From Prolixibacteraceae bacterium (GTDB lineage: Bacteria; Bacteroidota; Bacteroidia; Bacteroidales; Prolixibacteraceae), in assembly GCA_030602265.1 (NCBI GenBank), contig JAUWAB010000017.1, positions 1 through 63,025 of the forward strand: 63,025 bases of DNA, given 5' to 3'. Position 1 is the first letter of the stretch. The number at the start of each line of letters is the position of its first letter. The notes beneath the pieces are model-generated. The model made no database searches and had not been told where the DNA came from. It saw only the letters and a program-made list of their open reading frames with translations. The translations under genes and the position numbers were made by a program. Positions 44,401-53,772 of the stretch are shown piece after piece.

Positions 44401-46202
44401 TGTCTAATGGCGAGATATGCGACAAGCGTATTGAACTCGATTGCAAGGCTGAGGATCCCAAATGCTGCGATGAGGTTAAAATTGAAAAATTCACCGATCC
44501 GGCACAGGATGAAGCGTGTTGTGCAAGGCTGGTTACCAAATGTGAAGTTAAGGCCATTGATGTGAGCATCCACAACGGTACCTTCAGCTCGGCATCATGG
44601 AATTGCGGGACCATACCTTCGGGGTACGTCGGACAAAGCAGCTACACCTTCAACGCCAACAACTGCGCTGTTGACCTGGTTACCTGCGTGAAACCCGACT
44701 CCACCGGTGTCGTGGTCATCAGCTACGTGATCCATTTCAGCAACGGCGAAGTCTGCGAGAAGCGGATCGAAATGGATTGCAAAGCTGAAGAGGTCAAATG
44801 CTGTGAAGAGGTCAAAATTGATAAATTCACCGATCCGACACAGGATGAAGCCTGTTGTGCAAGGCTGGTCACCCAATGCGAGGTTAAGGCCATCGACGTA
44901 AGCATCCACAATGGTACCTTCAGCTCGGCATCCTGGAATTGCGGGACCATACCTTCGGGGTACATCGGACAAAGCAGCTACACCTTCAACGCCAACAACT
45001 GTGCCGTTGACCTGGTTACCTGCGTAAAACCCGACTCCACCGGTGTTGTGGTCATCAGCTACGTGATCCACTTCAGCAATGGCGAGGTCTGCGAGAAACG
45101 GATAGAAATGGATTGCAAGGCAGAAGAGCCGTCAAGTACCTGCTGTGCCCTGGCAGACTTCAAACTGAAGACCAAATGGCCCTTCTGGAAGAATCAGGTA
45201 GGGACCTTCAGTATCCTCAATGCCGATCCGTCGGTTCCGATCTGTTACATTGAAATCACCCCAGCTCCTGCCGGCACCTTTGCCATTGGCAGTCTGACCG
45301 TTGACGGAAATCCGTCGGCACAAAGCTGGAACACCACCCGCATCCCGGCCAGCGGCAACCTCAGTCCTGCAGCCGTTAACACCGTTGATTTCAGCATCAT
45401 CGGCACCAGCTACAGCGGAGTGGTCACCGTATGTGTGGTCAAATGCGACGGCACCCGGTGCTGTTTCGAATTTAAGTGGAACAAGCTGATCGTTGGCGAT
45501 GTGGATGTCTCAGTCGACAAGGATAATCTGACCAGTGCGCTCAGAGCGGTCAGTATCAGTCCGGTGATCAATACCCCGGTAAACGAAAAGGTAAAATACA
45601 TCTCCTTCGGATTGGCCAGCGAAGAAGAGGCGGCAGACGATAAGAACGGATTCTTTGCCATCTCTGCAGCTGCCCATGCAGCCGACGACTATCCTGCAGG
45701 CCTGGCATCCACCATTTCGGCCTATATGGGTAAAAACAACGCCTTCTTCGAACTAAGCGAGGCAAAGGCCGCCGGAGAACCGATGGGATTCTTTAATCTG
45801 GTGTTCACCAGTAAAGTACCCAAACTGGGCTGTACCCTGTTTGATGATGAAGGAGGGATCCTCTTTAACGGGGAGATAGAAGTTGCCGGTTCAGATACGG
45901 TCATTACATCGATTGATCTCAATTCCCCGGCCCCGGCAGGGAATATGTTCGAATTCATCAAGGTCTATCCCAATCCCAGCGCTGGTGACTTTACGGTGAC
46001 CTATGCCACCGGAACGGCGCGCGATGTGGAAATGAGAATTGTTACTTCCGGCGGATCTATTATCGAATCCAGAAAGCTGGATGACCGGAGTAACGGAATT
46101 CATAACCTCAACATACGTACTTCCGGTTTATCCCCGGGAATGTATATGGTGGTGCTGCTATCGGAAGGAGAAACCCGAAGCAAGCCACTCATAATCAGGT
46201 AA
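41499..46202 (+). CDS. Giant Cys-rich surface protein with T9SS type A sorting domain
   Basis: 1567 residues. A long N-terminal region with a hydrophobic signal (LICLVLFLAMWLAGFTAYAQ) leads into DUF11-type beta domains (FSYTIIFSAPAGVPSISIQD; VVTDVLPAGAVYVPGSNPC). Residues about 870-1210 hold three Cys-rich repeats of about 112 residues, the last two almost identical. The end is a type A sorting domain (FIKVYPNPSAGDFTVTY, SGLSPGMYMVVLLSEGETRS). It is expected to be exported by the type IX system and fixed to the outer surface, where it may act as an adhesin or stalk stabilised by disulfides. A strong terminator follows. Confidence 0.85.
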   Translation: MNSMKTRTNLLCAPRAPFLSSPIPVSGNNKPALSTGNSLICLVLFLAMWLAGFTAYAQNSPNEALWSEDGYSLKKVVSNTSIQSGVNFSYTIIFSAPAGVPSISIQDLVPSTLQVVSVTAAGPVCGVNPVTNISGNLVTYNLSSLPANCAPSGSFTIVVKFPEGTTCNGETARNRAEILVGDKWMPTPFVSTTAIAVNPWKVTKSIIAGAVINPQGGNCQYMIAPGDTVTYRLVVTKDNPYYGNNLGQQNMTNAVVTDVLPAGAVYVPGSNPCVTHPGGTGGTITWNVNCPTQLLDAAVPWAYYWTDIKVYYPSGSFPVSTQILNQATLTGTSCLQQYTHTSNQTCITVMQPVQSGTFSKSISLANRVPGCAGIYFINFCNNGNTALSAFNINDAIPSGVTVNQITIWGANATTTVNLNINNSPYASNLTNYYNSGNISTAVNNLQMQMTGSLPPGGCIYIQVHFTVNPNPTGTVVTNCASVDPLGNSLSLNPACVSFTVEAGTPKPCVIKDVCSPQQSYNPGDIVRFRLRVQNIGSADISGSSIQDLLHSNFTYVGNESYYVANTWNVSCGSGNSIPSGTTAWTGVNPSHSGNNLSWTLPDIPSQCQLFYSTYCGYYGTWGIPYYYIEFDAQVDSFALPGVTPNHFQVSGGNLPASVTSNTVNILVVASFGQEVHKLISTDAGANFAASGTAAPGSTARFRLNYKNTSNVPVSSIQMIDLLGRDAGSNDWLIFNRSVPRGSQFDISYTGNHSTSLAPTGTPPTPQLSWATGQNICLPPYVTGGGCTTITWGAVPDRNIRAEYGTLFSLGPNVNLLEDFDVGIPNSVLNGQQVCNDFAAIATANFLLNGNPQAVALTPVASPVVCLTVDTTLVSVSCCDSIKIERVPGGDGVIGCCAKITATCEVDSVKVFVSNGTITSINSTCGQVPSGYAGQTSFSWAAGGCIPAVTVCVDPAQSGPVYISFQLYMSNGEICDKRIELDCKAEDPKCCDEVKIEKFTDPAQDEACCARLVTKCEVKAIDVSIHNGTFSSASWNCGTIPSGYVGQSSYTFNANNCAVDLVTCVKPDSTGVVVISYVIHFSNGEVCEKRIEMDCKAEEVKCCEEVKIDKFTDPTQDEACCARLVTQCEVKAIDVSIHNGTFSSASWNCGTIPSGYIGQSSYTFNANNCAVDLVTCVKPDSTGVVVISYVIHFSNGEVCEKRIEMDCKAEEPSSTCCALADFKLKTKWPFWKNQVGTFSILNADPSVPICYIEITPAPAGTFAIGSLTVDGNPSAQSWNTTRIPASGNLSPAAVNTVDFSIIGTSYSGVVTVCVVKCDGTRCCFEFKWNKLIVGDVDVSVDKDNLTSALRAVSISPVINTPVNEKVKYISFGLASEEEAADDKNGFFAISAAAHAADDYPAGLASTISAYMGKNNAFFELSEAKAAGEPMGFFNLVFTSKVPKLGCTLFDDEGGILFNGEIEVAGSDTVITSIDLNSPAPAGNMFEFIKVYPNPSAGDFTVTYATGTARDVEMRIVTSGGSIIESRKLDDRSNGIHNLNIRTSGLSPGMYMVVLLSEGETRSKPLIIR
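44460..45131 (+). repeat. Two near-identical 336-bp repeats in the surface protein gene
   Basis: Units 44460-44795 and 44796-45131 encode 112 residues each (from KCCxEVKI to EMDCKAEE) and differ at only a small number of bases, most of them silent. A more diverged unit precedes them (about 44127-44459). Such identity supports recent duplication or gene conversion, and repeat number could vary between strains. Confidence 0.85.
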
Positions 46203-46210
46203 TTTTAAAA

Positions 46211-46240
46211 AAAAGGCTGACCAATTGGTCAGCCTTTTTT
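46211..46240. terminator. Bidirectional terminator between surface protein and clpB
   Basis: A GGCTGACC / GGTCAGCC stem with an AATT loop, flanked by A runs on the left and T6 on the right, so it can act on both converging transcripts. Confidence 0.9.
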
Positions 46241-46271
46241 GATGAACAGGTAAATCCTGAAAATCAATATA

Positions 46272-48860
46272 TCAGTTCCGGAAAATAAGTTCTTCATCAA
46301 CCAGGTCGACCCATATGGTTTTGCCTGGTTCGAGGGAGCCCGACAAGATTTTTTTAGACAATTCGTTGAGGACATAGCGCTGGAGCAAACGCTTTACCGG
46401 CCTTGCGCCGAACGCCGGATCAAAACCGACTGCAGCAATCCAGTCGATGGCGGCCTCGGTGATCTTCAGCTCAAATTCGTTCCGGTTCATTCGTTCCGTG
46501 ATCCGTTCGAACTGAAGTTTCACGATCTGCCGGACGTCCGTCCTGCTCAGCGGGGTGAATACAATCACATCGTCTACCCGGTTCAGGAACTCCGGCCGGA
46601 TGGTCCGCTGGAGTAAGCCCATAAGCTCCTCACGGGTCTCTTCCATCACCACGCCCATATTATCTTCACGGATATGGGCCAGTTTTTCATGGATCAGGTG
46701 TGATCCCAGGTTGGAAGTCATGATGATGATCGTATTCTTGAAATTCACGACACGCCCTTTGTTGTCGGTCAGTCGGCCATCATCCAGCACTTGCAGCAAC
46801 ACATTGAAGACATCGGGGTGCGCCTTTTCGATCTCATCGAAGAGGATCACCGAATAGGGCTTATGCCTTACCGCCTCGGTCAGTTGTCCTCCCTCATCGT
46901 AACCCACATATCCGGGAGGGCTGCCGATGAGGCGGGTTACAGAGAACTTCTCCTGATACTCGGACATATCGATACGGGTAATCAGGTGTTCGTCGTCGAA
47001 CAGGTATTCCGCCAGAGCCTTGGCCAGTTCGGTCTTCCCCACCCCGGTGGTTCCCAGGAAGATAAACGAACCTACAGGCCGTTTTTCATCCTGAAGTCCG
47101 GCGCGGCTCCTTCTCACTGCATCAGAAACAGCGGCAATGGCCTCATGCTGGCCCACCACGCGTTTGTGAAGCTCCTCCTCCATATGGAGCAGTTTCTCCC
47201 GTTCACTTTGCAGCATCCTTGACACCGGTATGCCGGTCCAGCGGGAAACCACCTCGGCAATATCCCCGGCATCCACCTCCTCCTTGATCATACTTCCGGA
47301 GGAGTGTAATTGTGCCAATTCACCCTTAATCCTTTCGATCTCCTTTTCCTTTTCACCGATACGGCCGTAACGAAGTTCTGCAACACGGCCGTAATCGCCT
47401 TGTCTTTCAGCCTGGTCGGCCTCAAAGCGCAGTTCCTCGATCTCCAATTTATTCTTCTGGATGCCATCGATCAGAATCTTTTCAGACTGCCATCGTGCGC
47501 GGTGTTTCGACTGCTCCTCCTTCAGGTTGGCGATCTCCTCACTGAGCTGGGCAACTTTTTTCTCATCTTTTTCCCTCCGGATAGCCTCCCTTTCGATCTC
47601 CAACTGTTTGATTCGGCGCTCGATTTCATCCAGTTCCTCCGGAAGTGAATCCATTTCGAGCCGGAGTTTGGCTGCTGCTTCATCCATCAGGTCGATGGCC
47701 TTATCGGGCAGAAACCGGTCGGTGATGTAGCGCTGGGAAAGTTCTACGGAGGCAATGATGGCGTTATCCTTGATCCGCACCCGGTGATGATTTTCATAGC
47801 GTTCCTTCAGTCCGCGCAATATGGATATCGCTTCCAGGGTGCCCGGTTCGCCCACATGGACCACCTGAAAACGGCGCTCCAGTGCTTTATCTTTCTCAAA
47901 ATACTTCTGATATTCACTTAAAGTGGTGGCACCGATGGCCCGCAGTTCGCCCCGTGCGAGGGCCGGCTTCAGGATATTGGCGGCATCCATGGCGCCTTCG
48001 CTCTTACCGGCGCCCACCAGGGTATGGATTTCATCGATGAACAGGATCACCTCTTCGTTCGACTTCACCACCTCATTGACCACGGCCTTCAGTCTCTCCT
48101 CAAACTCCCCCTTGTATTTGGCACCGGCGATCAGGGCACCCATATCCAGGGAAAAAACCTGCTTCGATTTCAGGTTCTCGGGTACATCCCCGCGTACAAT
48201 CCGGTGTGCCAGTCCCTCGGCAATGGCCGTCTTTCCGGTACCCGGTTCGCCGATCAGGATCGGGTTGTTTTTGGTCCGGCGCGAAAGAATCTGCAGGATC
48301 CGGCGTATTTCATCGTCGCGGCCGATCACCGGGTCGAGTTTTCCCGACCGGGCGCGCTCATTGAGGTTAATGGCAAAGCGGTTCAGCGAATTGAACCGGT
48401 CTTCAGCCGTCTGCGAATCCACTTTAGAACCCTTACGGAGCTCAATCACCGCCTTTTTCAATTCCTCGCGGCCGGCACCACTGTCCTGAAGCAGCCTCGC
48501 AACACTGTCGCCCGCTTCAAGCATAGCCATCAGGATATGCTCAACAGAAACAAACTGGTCGCCCATCTCCTGGGCAAGGGCCAGTGACTTTTGCAGAGTG
48601 CGGTTCAGGGTATTCGACAGGTACTGATCCCCGCCGGTAACCTTCGGATAAGATTCGATGATTTTGTCGAGTGCCAGTACCATGACATTAGTATTGACGC
48701 CCAATTTCCTGAACAGAAACATTATCACACTTTCGGCCTCGTGGAGCAGTCCCTTGAGCAAATGCCCGGTTTCGACCGCCTGCTGGTTATTGCCCTGGGC
48801 AACCTGGAAGGCATACTGCAGGGCTTCCTGCGACTTTATGGTAAAATTATTGAAGTTCAT
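46272..48860 (-). CDS. clpB: ATP-dependent disaggregase ClpB
   Basis: 862 residues, full length. The N-terminal Clp repeat domain ([19 protein letters not shown]), AAA-1 with Walker [14 protein letters not shown], a long coiled-coil middle domain (about 400-530; [20 protein letters not shown]), and AAA-2 with [13 protein letters not shown] and the pore loop [13 protein letters not shown] are all present. No ClpP-binding IGF/L loop is obvious, which fits a disaggregase working with DnaK rather than a protease partner. A TAATTTTG element about 70 nt upstream may be the promoter; no CIRCE element is seen. Confidence 0.96.
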   Translation of the reverse strand: MNFNNFTIKSQEALQYAFQVAQGNNQQAVETGHLLKGLLHEAESVIMFLFRKLGVNTNVMVLALDKIIESYPKVTGGDQYLSNTLNRTLQKSLALAQEMGDQFVSVEHILMAMLEAGDSVARLLQDSGAGREELKKAVIELRKGSKVDSQTAEDRFNSLNRFAINLNERARSGKLDPVIGRDDEIRRILQILSRRTKNNPILIGEPGTGKTAIAEGLAHRIVRGDVPENLKSKQVFSLDMGALIAGAKYKGEFEERLKAVVNEVVKSNEEVILFIDEIHTLVGAGKSEGAMDAANILKPALARGELRAIGATTLSEYQKYFEKDKALERRFQVVHVGEPGTLEAISILRGLKERYENHHRVRIKDNAIIASVELSQRYITDRFLPDKAIDLMDEAAAKLRLEMDSLPEELDEIERRIKQLEIEREAIRREKDEKKVAQLSEEIANLKEEQSKHRARWQSEKILIDGIQKNKLEIEELRFEADQAERQGDYGRVAELRYGRIGEKEKEIERIKGELAQLHSSGSMIKEEVDAGDIAEVVSRWTGIPVSRMLQSEREKLLHMEEELHKRVVGQHEAIAAVSDAVRRSRAGLQDEKRPVGSFIFLGTTGVGKTELAKALAEYLFDDEHLITRIDMSEYQEKFSVTRLIGSPPGYVGYDEGGQLTEAVRHKPYSVILFDEIEKAHPDVFNVLLQVLDDGRLTDNKGRVVNFKNTIIIMTSNLGSHLIHEKLAHIREDNMGVVMEETREELMGLLQRTIRPEFLNRVDDVIVFTPLSRTDVRQIVKLQFERITERMNRNEFELKITEAAIDWIAAVGFDPAFGARPVKRLLQRYVLNELSKKILSGSLEPGKTIWVDLVDEELIFRN

Positions 48861-49022
48861 GGCTCAAACTATTTTATAAATATTCAGACCCTACTGTTCC
48901 TTCAAATAGAAAGCCACATCAAAATTACCGACAATTTGTCATAATTATTTGAAAACAAGTGAAAAAATTGCAGTTTCTGAAAAAGAATGGGTACTTTATA
49001 AACAATCCGGGTAGTGATTCAG
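48861..49022 (-). other. Intergenic region upstream of clpB
   Basis: It contains a short palindrome GACAA-T-TTGTC (about 48930-48940) and, on the minus strand, a TAATTTTG -7-like element. Nothing else is recognised. Confidence 0.3.
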
Positions 49023-49217
49023 TCAGGATTCCTTCCGGATGACATTCAGATCCTTAGCTATCAGACCGCCCTGAACTTTCACATTACAGGCATCCTGGCA
49101 GGTTTTAACCGTGAAGGCAGCTTCGATGGTATATTCGTCGACAACCGGATTTACGGTCCAGTCCACAGATTTTGTTGTGGCAACGTAAATTCCGCTTAGA
49201 CATTCCCCGGCTACATT
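49023..49217 (-). pseudogene. Orphan reading frame without start codon after the DUF5686 gene
   Basis: A 64-codon open frame ending in TGA at 49023 reads like real protein (SGIYVATTKSVDWTVNPVVD, EYTIEAAFTVKTCQDACNVK, QGGLIAKDLNVIRKES) with codon use like its neighbours. It has no ATG, GTG or TTG in a useful place and overlaps the end of the preceding gene by 7 nt. It is most likely the remnant of a lost or rearranged gene. An opposite-strand frame at 49014-49199 is less protein-like. Confidence 0.35.
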
Positions 49218-51877
49218 TCAGGCAAAGAAATGATCAGTTTCAATCCGGCAGAATGGAAGCTTGCCGATTTAAATGCGGCCACCGCCTCTACCGAAAAAAT
49301 TGCAAAGATGTTCCGGATCCGGTAGCCCGCCTCGGAATAATAGCGGTAATGGCTGGTGTGCAGCAGATTGACGAACACCTGTTCCGTTAAAATGGTATTG
49401 CCAAGGGCCGGAATGCGCTTTACCAATAACCTCCCCGACTCAAAAGCTGCATGGGCATTGGCAAACCATCCGGAAGTGGAGGTCCGGTAAAATGGGTTCA
49501 AACTGAAACTTTCCAGTCCGGGACCAGCAACCAGCCAGGGATAGTGAGTGGAGAAATGCCGGAAATCGGAGAAATGCAGGGTTTGTGAATTCAGAAAACT
49601 GCCGGCATTCACACTGTATTCGAAGATGTTTCCAATGCCGGGCAACAGCCGTTGTTTCATTCCGGCTTCCACCAGGTCGTACTTAGCCTCGCTGCCGAAG
49701 ATCCCGGGAACAGCTTTCTTCCAGGTGAGGGAGAAGGTTGGGTAACGGCTTTCAGCATAATATTTAAACCCATTTCGGATATAATAGCGCTGAACGGGCG
49801 TCCAGGTGACCATAACGGATGCCTCCGCCTTGCGGTTTTCCAGCAGCTGCTCAGGCTTTAGTGTATGGTTTACCGGCACGTTCTCAGTATAGGTCCGGTC
49901 TTTCCAGTCGATTATCCGGTAGGAAGAGTGGTTGGTAAGCGGCAGCCGGTTAGCCCAGGAAAAGGTGGTATAAAGGTTCAGACCGTTGGCCAGTTCAATT
50001 TCCTGATGCAACTCCAGAAAATCGCGGCGGTAAAACTTCTTAAAGTTCCGTTCATACCATAGGGTGTGGAAATCGTTGGAAAATGCCGATAAACCCAGCT
50101 CTCCGCTGAAATCATCCGTGGTCGAACCACCCGAAATCCGCACAGTTGCCCTTTTGGTGCCGTTCCAGGTATAAGCGGCTGATAATGCGGCATCGGGTTT
50201 TTTCCGGGCGAATGCGTAGGAAAGCCGGGGCTCCAGGGCAAAGGCATGTCCCAGGGTATCCCTTGTATACCATCTGAAAGGCAGGTTAAGCCGGATGCCG
50301 TCGACCGTATTGAAAGACGTTGCATCTGATCCGCCTATTCCGGGAATGGTCAGTGTTTTTCTGGTAGCCGAACCCCTGGGATGATAACTGTAGGTAGCCC
50401 CCAACAGGATATGCCGAGGTTTAAAGCGCCGCCGGGCCTGTTCAACCGAATCACGCCATTCGGGAGCGGACTGGATCCGCAGCAGCGAGTCCTTGCGCAA
50501 AAATCCCTTCGATTCGGCATCCGTAAGGGGTATCGGACGGATGGTTTCCCAAAAGGAGGAATCCCGTTCCACCCTGACCGAATCCATAAAGATCCGCTGT
50601 TCGATTTCCAGTGGCGGCGGAGGGTTCGATGCCGCCGTTTCCTTCGACATCAGGCGATTGAGTTCCCTGGACTCCCGTGTGGTAAGCTCTTCCTTGTGCA
50701 GCAACTCCCGGATGCGTTCGGGCCTCCGGCTGTCGGACGCACGGTTACCCTGCTCCCCGGCTGCAGAATGGTTCCTGACCTCAATCTCTTCTAATATCTG
50801 CATTTCCTCAGCATACAGCTTTCTCTGCTTTTCCAGAAAACTATGATCCAGTTTCGGGTTAAGGGTAACCTCATAATCAGAAACCGAAGCCACGTATACA
50901 TAATCAAAGCCAAAGCCCATTCCTTCGAAAACGACATCAAAACTCAGGCTCACAGGCATCCAGGTGTTGATATCCACTGGCCCGTACAACTGCTTCATCC
51001 GGATATTCATCATCGGCGCCGTCAGCTGCAGATCGGCGGAGTGTACCGACCAGTATCCGTCGGCCACATTAATGATTCCCTGAAATACATCATTCCCCTT
51101 CCTGCGGGGTGTAACCTGAATGCGGTTGATCATCCGGCCCTGGTCCTCAAACATGCCCAGCAGCCTGAACTGATAAACCTGCAAGGCCTGCCGGTCGAAT
51201 GGCGACACCACCCCGTAATCGGACGCATTGTACAAATTACTGGTTATCATGGGCATCGGAGTGGTATTGTTGTCGTTGCCGCTCGAGCGCTGGGCAATCA
51301 CCTGCTGTTTCATCTGGTCGGGCAGCCTGAATTCAATCTTGCTCAGGCTTTCGACCGAAAATACATCATTGGCCTTCACCCCCTGCTTTTCCAGGGTTTT
51401 CCTGAGCATCCGGGGAATCCGGCCAAACTTGCCTGATCCCTTCAGATAGACCATGCTGCTGTATTCCGACACCTGGCTTTTATAGTAAGGTGCCATGGCA
51501 ATCGCCCTGCGCATCACATAAACGGCAGGATCTTCGCCCGATGACAGCACCCTGATCTCCCCTATCCGGTAACTTCGTTCCTGAAGCGTTACATCCAGCC
51601 CCAGGTCGCCCGCCCCAACCGTAACCTCCTTTTCCAGAGTGGAATAACCTAAATTCCTGAACTCTACCCTCCAGGTCCCGGCGGGCAGCGCAAGCCGGTA
51701 TTCCCCGTCGGCGTTGGTAGTGGTGCCTTTTTTCAACTGCGGAACAAAAATGTTCGTATACGGCAAGGTGTTCCCCAAGGGATCGGTAATAATCCCGGTG
51801 ATGCCCTGGCCGGAAATTTTTCCGGTGAGCAGAATCATTATAAAAAACAGAAAATATGGAAGAGTCCTGTACCGCAT
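49211..51877 (-). CDS. DUF5686/CarboxypepD-regulatory outer-membrane protein
   Basis: 888 residues. A signal peptide (YFLFFIMILLTGKISGQ) is followed by a carboxypeptidase-regulatory-like beta-sandwich (ITGIITDPLGNTLPYTNIFV to about residue 100) and the DUF5686 region: GEDPAVYVMRRAIAMAPYYK, then a long C-terminal part with alternating strands typical of an outer-membrane barrel (VNLLHTSHYRYYSEAGYRIR) and a final KLIISLPEM. The architecture resembles TonB-dependent-receptor accessory barrels of Bacteroidota. Residues about 355-430 are a charged insert. The function is unknown. Confidence 0.8.
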   Translation of the reverse strand: MRYRTLPYFLFFIMILLTGKISGQGITGIITDPLGNTLPYTNIFVPQLKKGTTTNADGEYRLALPAGTWRVEFRNLGYSTLEKEVTVGAGDLGLDVTLQERSYRIGEIRVLSSGEDPAVYVMRRAIAMAPYYKSQVSEYSSMVYLKGSGKFGRIPRMLRKTLEKQGVKANDVFSVESLSKIEFRLPDQMKQQVIAQRSSGNDNNTTPMPMITSNLYNASDYGVVSPFDRQALQVYQFRLLGMFEDQGRMINRIQVTPRRKGNDVFQGIINVADGYWSVHSADLQLTAPMMNIRMKQLYGPVDINTWMPVSLSFDVVFEGMGFGFDYVYVASVSDYEVTLNPKLDHSFLEKQRKLYAEEMQILEEIEVRNHSAAGEQGNRASDSRRPERIRELLHKEELTTRESRELNRLMSKETAASNPPPPLEIEQRIFMDSVRVERDSSFWETIRPIPLTDAESKGFLRKDSLLRIQSAPEWRDSVEQARRRFKPRHILLGATYSYHPRGSATRKTLTIPGIGGSDATSFNTVDGIRLNLPFRWYTRDTLGHAFALEPRLSYAFARKKPDAALSAAYTWNGTKRATVRISGGSTTDDFSGELGLSAFSNDFHTLWYERNFKKFYRRDFLELHQEIELANGLNLYTTFSWANRLPLTNHSSYRIIDWKDRTYTENVPVNHTLKPEQLLENRKAEASVMVTWTPVQRYYIRNGFKYYAESRYPTFSLTWKKAVPGIFGSEAKYDLVEAGMKQRLLPGIGNIFEYSVNAGSFLNSQTLHFSDFRHFSTHYPWLVAGPGLESFSLNPFYRTSTSGWFANAHAAFESGRLLVKRIPALGNTILTEQVFVNLLHTSHYRYYSEAGYRIRNIFAIFSVEAVAAFKSASFHSAGLKLIISLPEM

Positions 51878-52045
51878 AGATTTCTAAATCAGCTGCAAAA
51901 CTAATGCTAAATCCTTGTTGTCAAATACCGGCAGAAAGATCTGTTGTTGAAAAAAACGGATCCCTTCATCTGAAAAATCAGTGGCCGGCATAATATATGC
52001 ATCAAAAGTATTGTTTATATTGCAGGAAAATAATTACAGAGGGAG

Positions 52046-52762
52046 ATGCCAATAGACCAGACAATAACCATGGCGATGCTTGCACTGATATTTTTAAGCA
52101 CTGGTTTTGCCTTCAGTTACGGCACCGAAAAGTCGGATGCGCTGGCAGGCTGGTTTGGCCGACGCTTTGAATCCCGTAAAGCCTCCGGATATTTGTTTAT
52201 GTTCCGGAAAATCACGGGTTTTATCTCTTATGGAATGATTCCTGCCCTGATCTTCATCCTGACATTTGGATACATCCCCGCTGTTTCGCCCAATCTGACC
52301 ACCAGGTGGGGAGTATGGGTATTTCTGATCTTAGCCGCACTGACGGCTGCCGTATCTTATAAGGCATCTGCCAAAGAGGATGTCTATATCAGGGTGCCAC
52401 AATTAGCCGCCAGAAGCTGGAGCTGGAAAGAGGTGGTGATTACTGCCCTGGGATGGGCGATTTATTTGTTGGGCTATGAATTTATGTTCAGGGAACTCTT
52501 TTTATTTACCTGGGCTGAAGCCTTCGGGGTACCGGTTGCGATTGGTGCTAATCTCACCATGTATGCCCTGGTACACATTCCGAACGGCATGAAAGAGACC
52601 ATCGGGACGCTTCCGTTCGGACTGGTGCTTTGCCTGATGTCGCTCCAGACAGGATCCTTTATAGCCGCCTGGGCACTGCACCTGATCCTTTCGCTGTCAG
52701 CATCCTTTTTTTCAGTACACCATCATCCAGAAATGTCGTTTAACTTTTCAAAGAAAGCATAA
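52046..52762 (+). CDS. CPBP-like intramembrane protease homologue
   Basis: 238 residues with six to seven membrane helices. The core resembles the CPBP (Abi/CAAX protease) family: YEFMFRELF (Glu145, Arg149) in place of the classical EExxxR, YALVH with His177, and His212 in LHLIL. The first Glu of the motif is Tyr here and the final Asn position is Ser, so activity is uncertain. The stop overlaps the start of the epimerase gene by one base, so the two are coupled; the SDR gene follows with overlap. Members process prenylated proteins or act in immunity to bacteriocins; the role here is unknown. Confidence 0.6.
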   Translation: MPIDQTITMAMLALIFLSTGFAFSYGTEKSDALAGWFGRRFESRKASGYLFMFRKITGFISYGMIPALIFILTFGYIPAVSPNLTTRWGVWVFLILAALTAAVSYKASAKEDVYIRVPQLAARSWSWKEVVITALGWAIYLLGYEFMFRELFLFTWAEAFGVPVAIGANLTMYALVHIPNGMKETIGTLPFGLVLCLMSLQTGSFIAAWALHLILSLSASFFSVHHHPEMSFNFSKKA

Positions 52763-53772
52763 TGGAAAGATATTTCATAACCGGTGCCACTGGATTTATC
52801 GGTAAGGAACTGACCAGAAAACTTACCGGCATGCAAATGCAGGTGCATGCGCTGGTCAGGAATCCGGAAAAACTGGCTTCGTTGAACAGCCCGTACCTGA
52901 AACTTTTCAAGGGAGACATTACGGATCCGGAATCGGTGGAAGCCGCCATGGAGGGGTGCACCGGAGTATTCCACCTTGCCGCCTGGGCGCATTCATCAGC
53001 AACAGACCCGGAGATTTTTGAAAGGGTAAACGTAAACGGTACCGGTAATATCCTTGCAGCAGCCATGAAAAACGGTATCCGGAAAATGGTTTTCACCTCG
53101 ACCGCAGGCACTTTTGGGGTTACCGATGCCTTTACCGATGCCAACGAAGAAAGCAGCAAACCGGAGAATTACGATACCGACTATGCCCGCACCAAAAGGG
53201 CTGCAGAACTGCTGTGCGAGGAGTATTACCGCAAAGGCCTTCAGGTGGTTACCGTACACCCGACCAGGGTTTTCGGTCCCGGGGTGATGAGTGAGAGTAA
53301 CGCGGTAATGAAGATATTCGATCTGTATTCCCGCGGAAAATGGCGGGTTATTCCCTCTGACGGAAAGACATACGGCAACTATGTTTTTGTCGGTGATGTG
53401 GTAAACGGCCATCTGCTGGCCATGGAAAAGGGAGTTCCCGGCGAAGGGTACATCCTGGGGGGCGAAAATGTTACCTTCAATGAACTCTTCGAGGCCATGG
53501 GGCAGGCAACAGAATGCCGCCGGAAACTGATTCACATACCCTACGCTGTCCTCTGGTTATTTTCTGAAACATTGAACCTCGTTTCAAAAGTTTCAGGAAC
53601 CAGCCCGTTGATTACCACCGCGTGGCTCAGGCGCTACCTGCAGCACCGGCGTCTTTCAAGTCTTAAAGCCGTCAGCAGTCTCGGTTACTCCGTCACCCCT
53701 CTTACCGACGCTCTGCGGCAGTCGCACGAATGGCTCAAATCAGGAAAACTGTATGATGACAGAAAACAATAA
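52762..53772 (+). CDS. NAD-dependent epimerase/dehydratase family protein
   Basis: 336 residues of the extended SDR superfamily. The nucleotide-binding motif is TGATGFIG near the N-terminus, the active-site Tyr-x3-Lys is YARTK, and VHPTRVFGPG with FVGDVVNGHLLAMEKG follow, as in dihydroflavonol-4-reductase-like and 3-beta-hydroxysteroid dehydrogenase-like members. Substrates range from sugars to terpenoid or steroid-like alcohols. It lies between a CPBP-like protein and a classical SDR, with overlaps on both sides, so the three act in one pathway that I cannot name. Confidence 0.85.
   Translation: MERYFITGATGFIGKELTRKLTGMQMQVHALVRNPEKLASLNSPYLKLFKGDITDPESVEAAMEGCTGVFHLAAWAHSSATDPEIFERVNVNGTGNILAAAMKNGIRKMVFTSTAGTFGVTDAFTDANEESSKPENYDTDYARTKRAAELLCEEYYRKGLQVVTVHPTRVFGPGVMSESNAVMKIFDLYSRGKWRVIPSDGKTYGNYVFVGDVVNGHLLAMEKGVPGEGYILGGENVTFNELFEAMGQATECRRKLIHIPYAVLWLFSETLNLVSKVSGTSPLITTAWLRRYLQHRRLSSLKAVSSLGYSVTPLTDALRQSHEWLKSGKLYDDRKQ

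Noticed and set aside
49014-49199. 61-codon plus-strand frame
   Set aside because: The minus-strand frame over the same bases looks far more protein-like, and this one has no promoter or ribosome-binding context.
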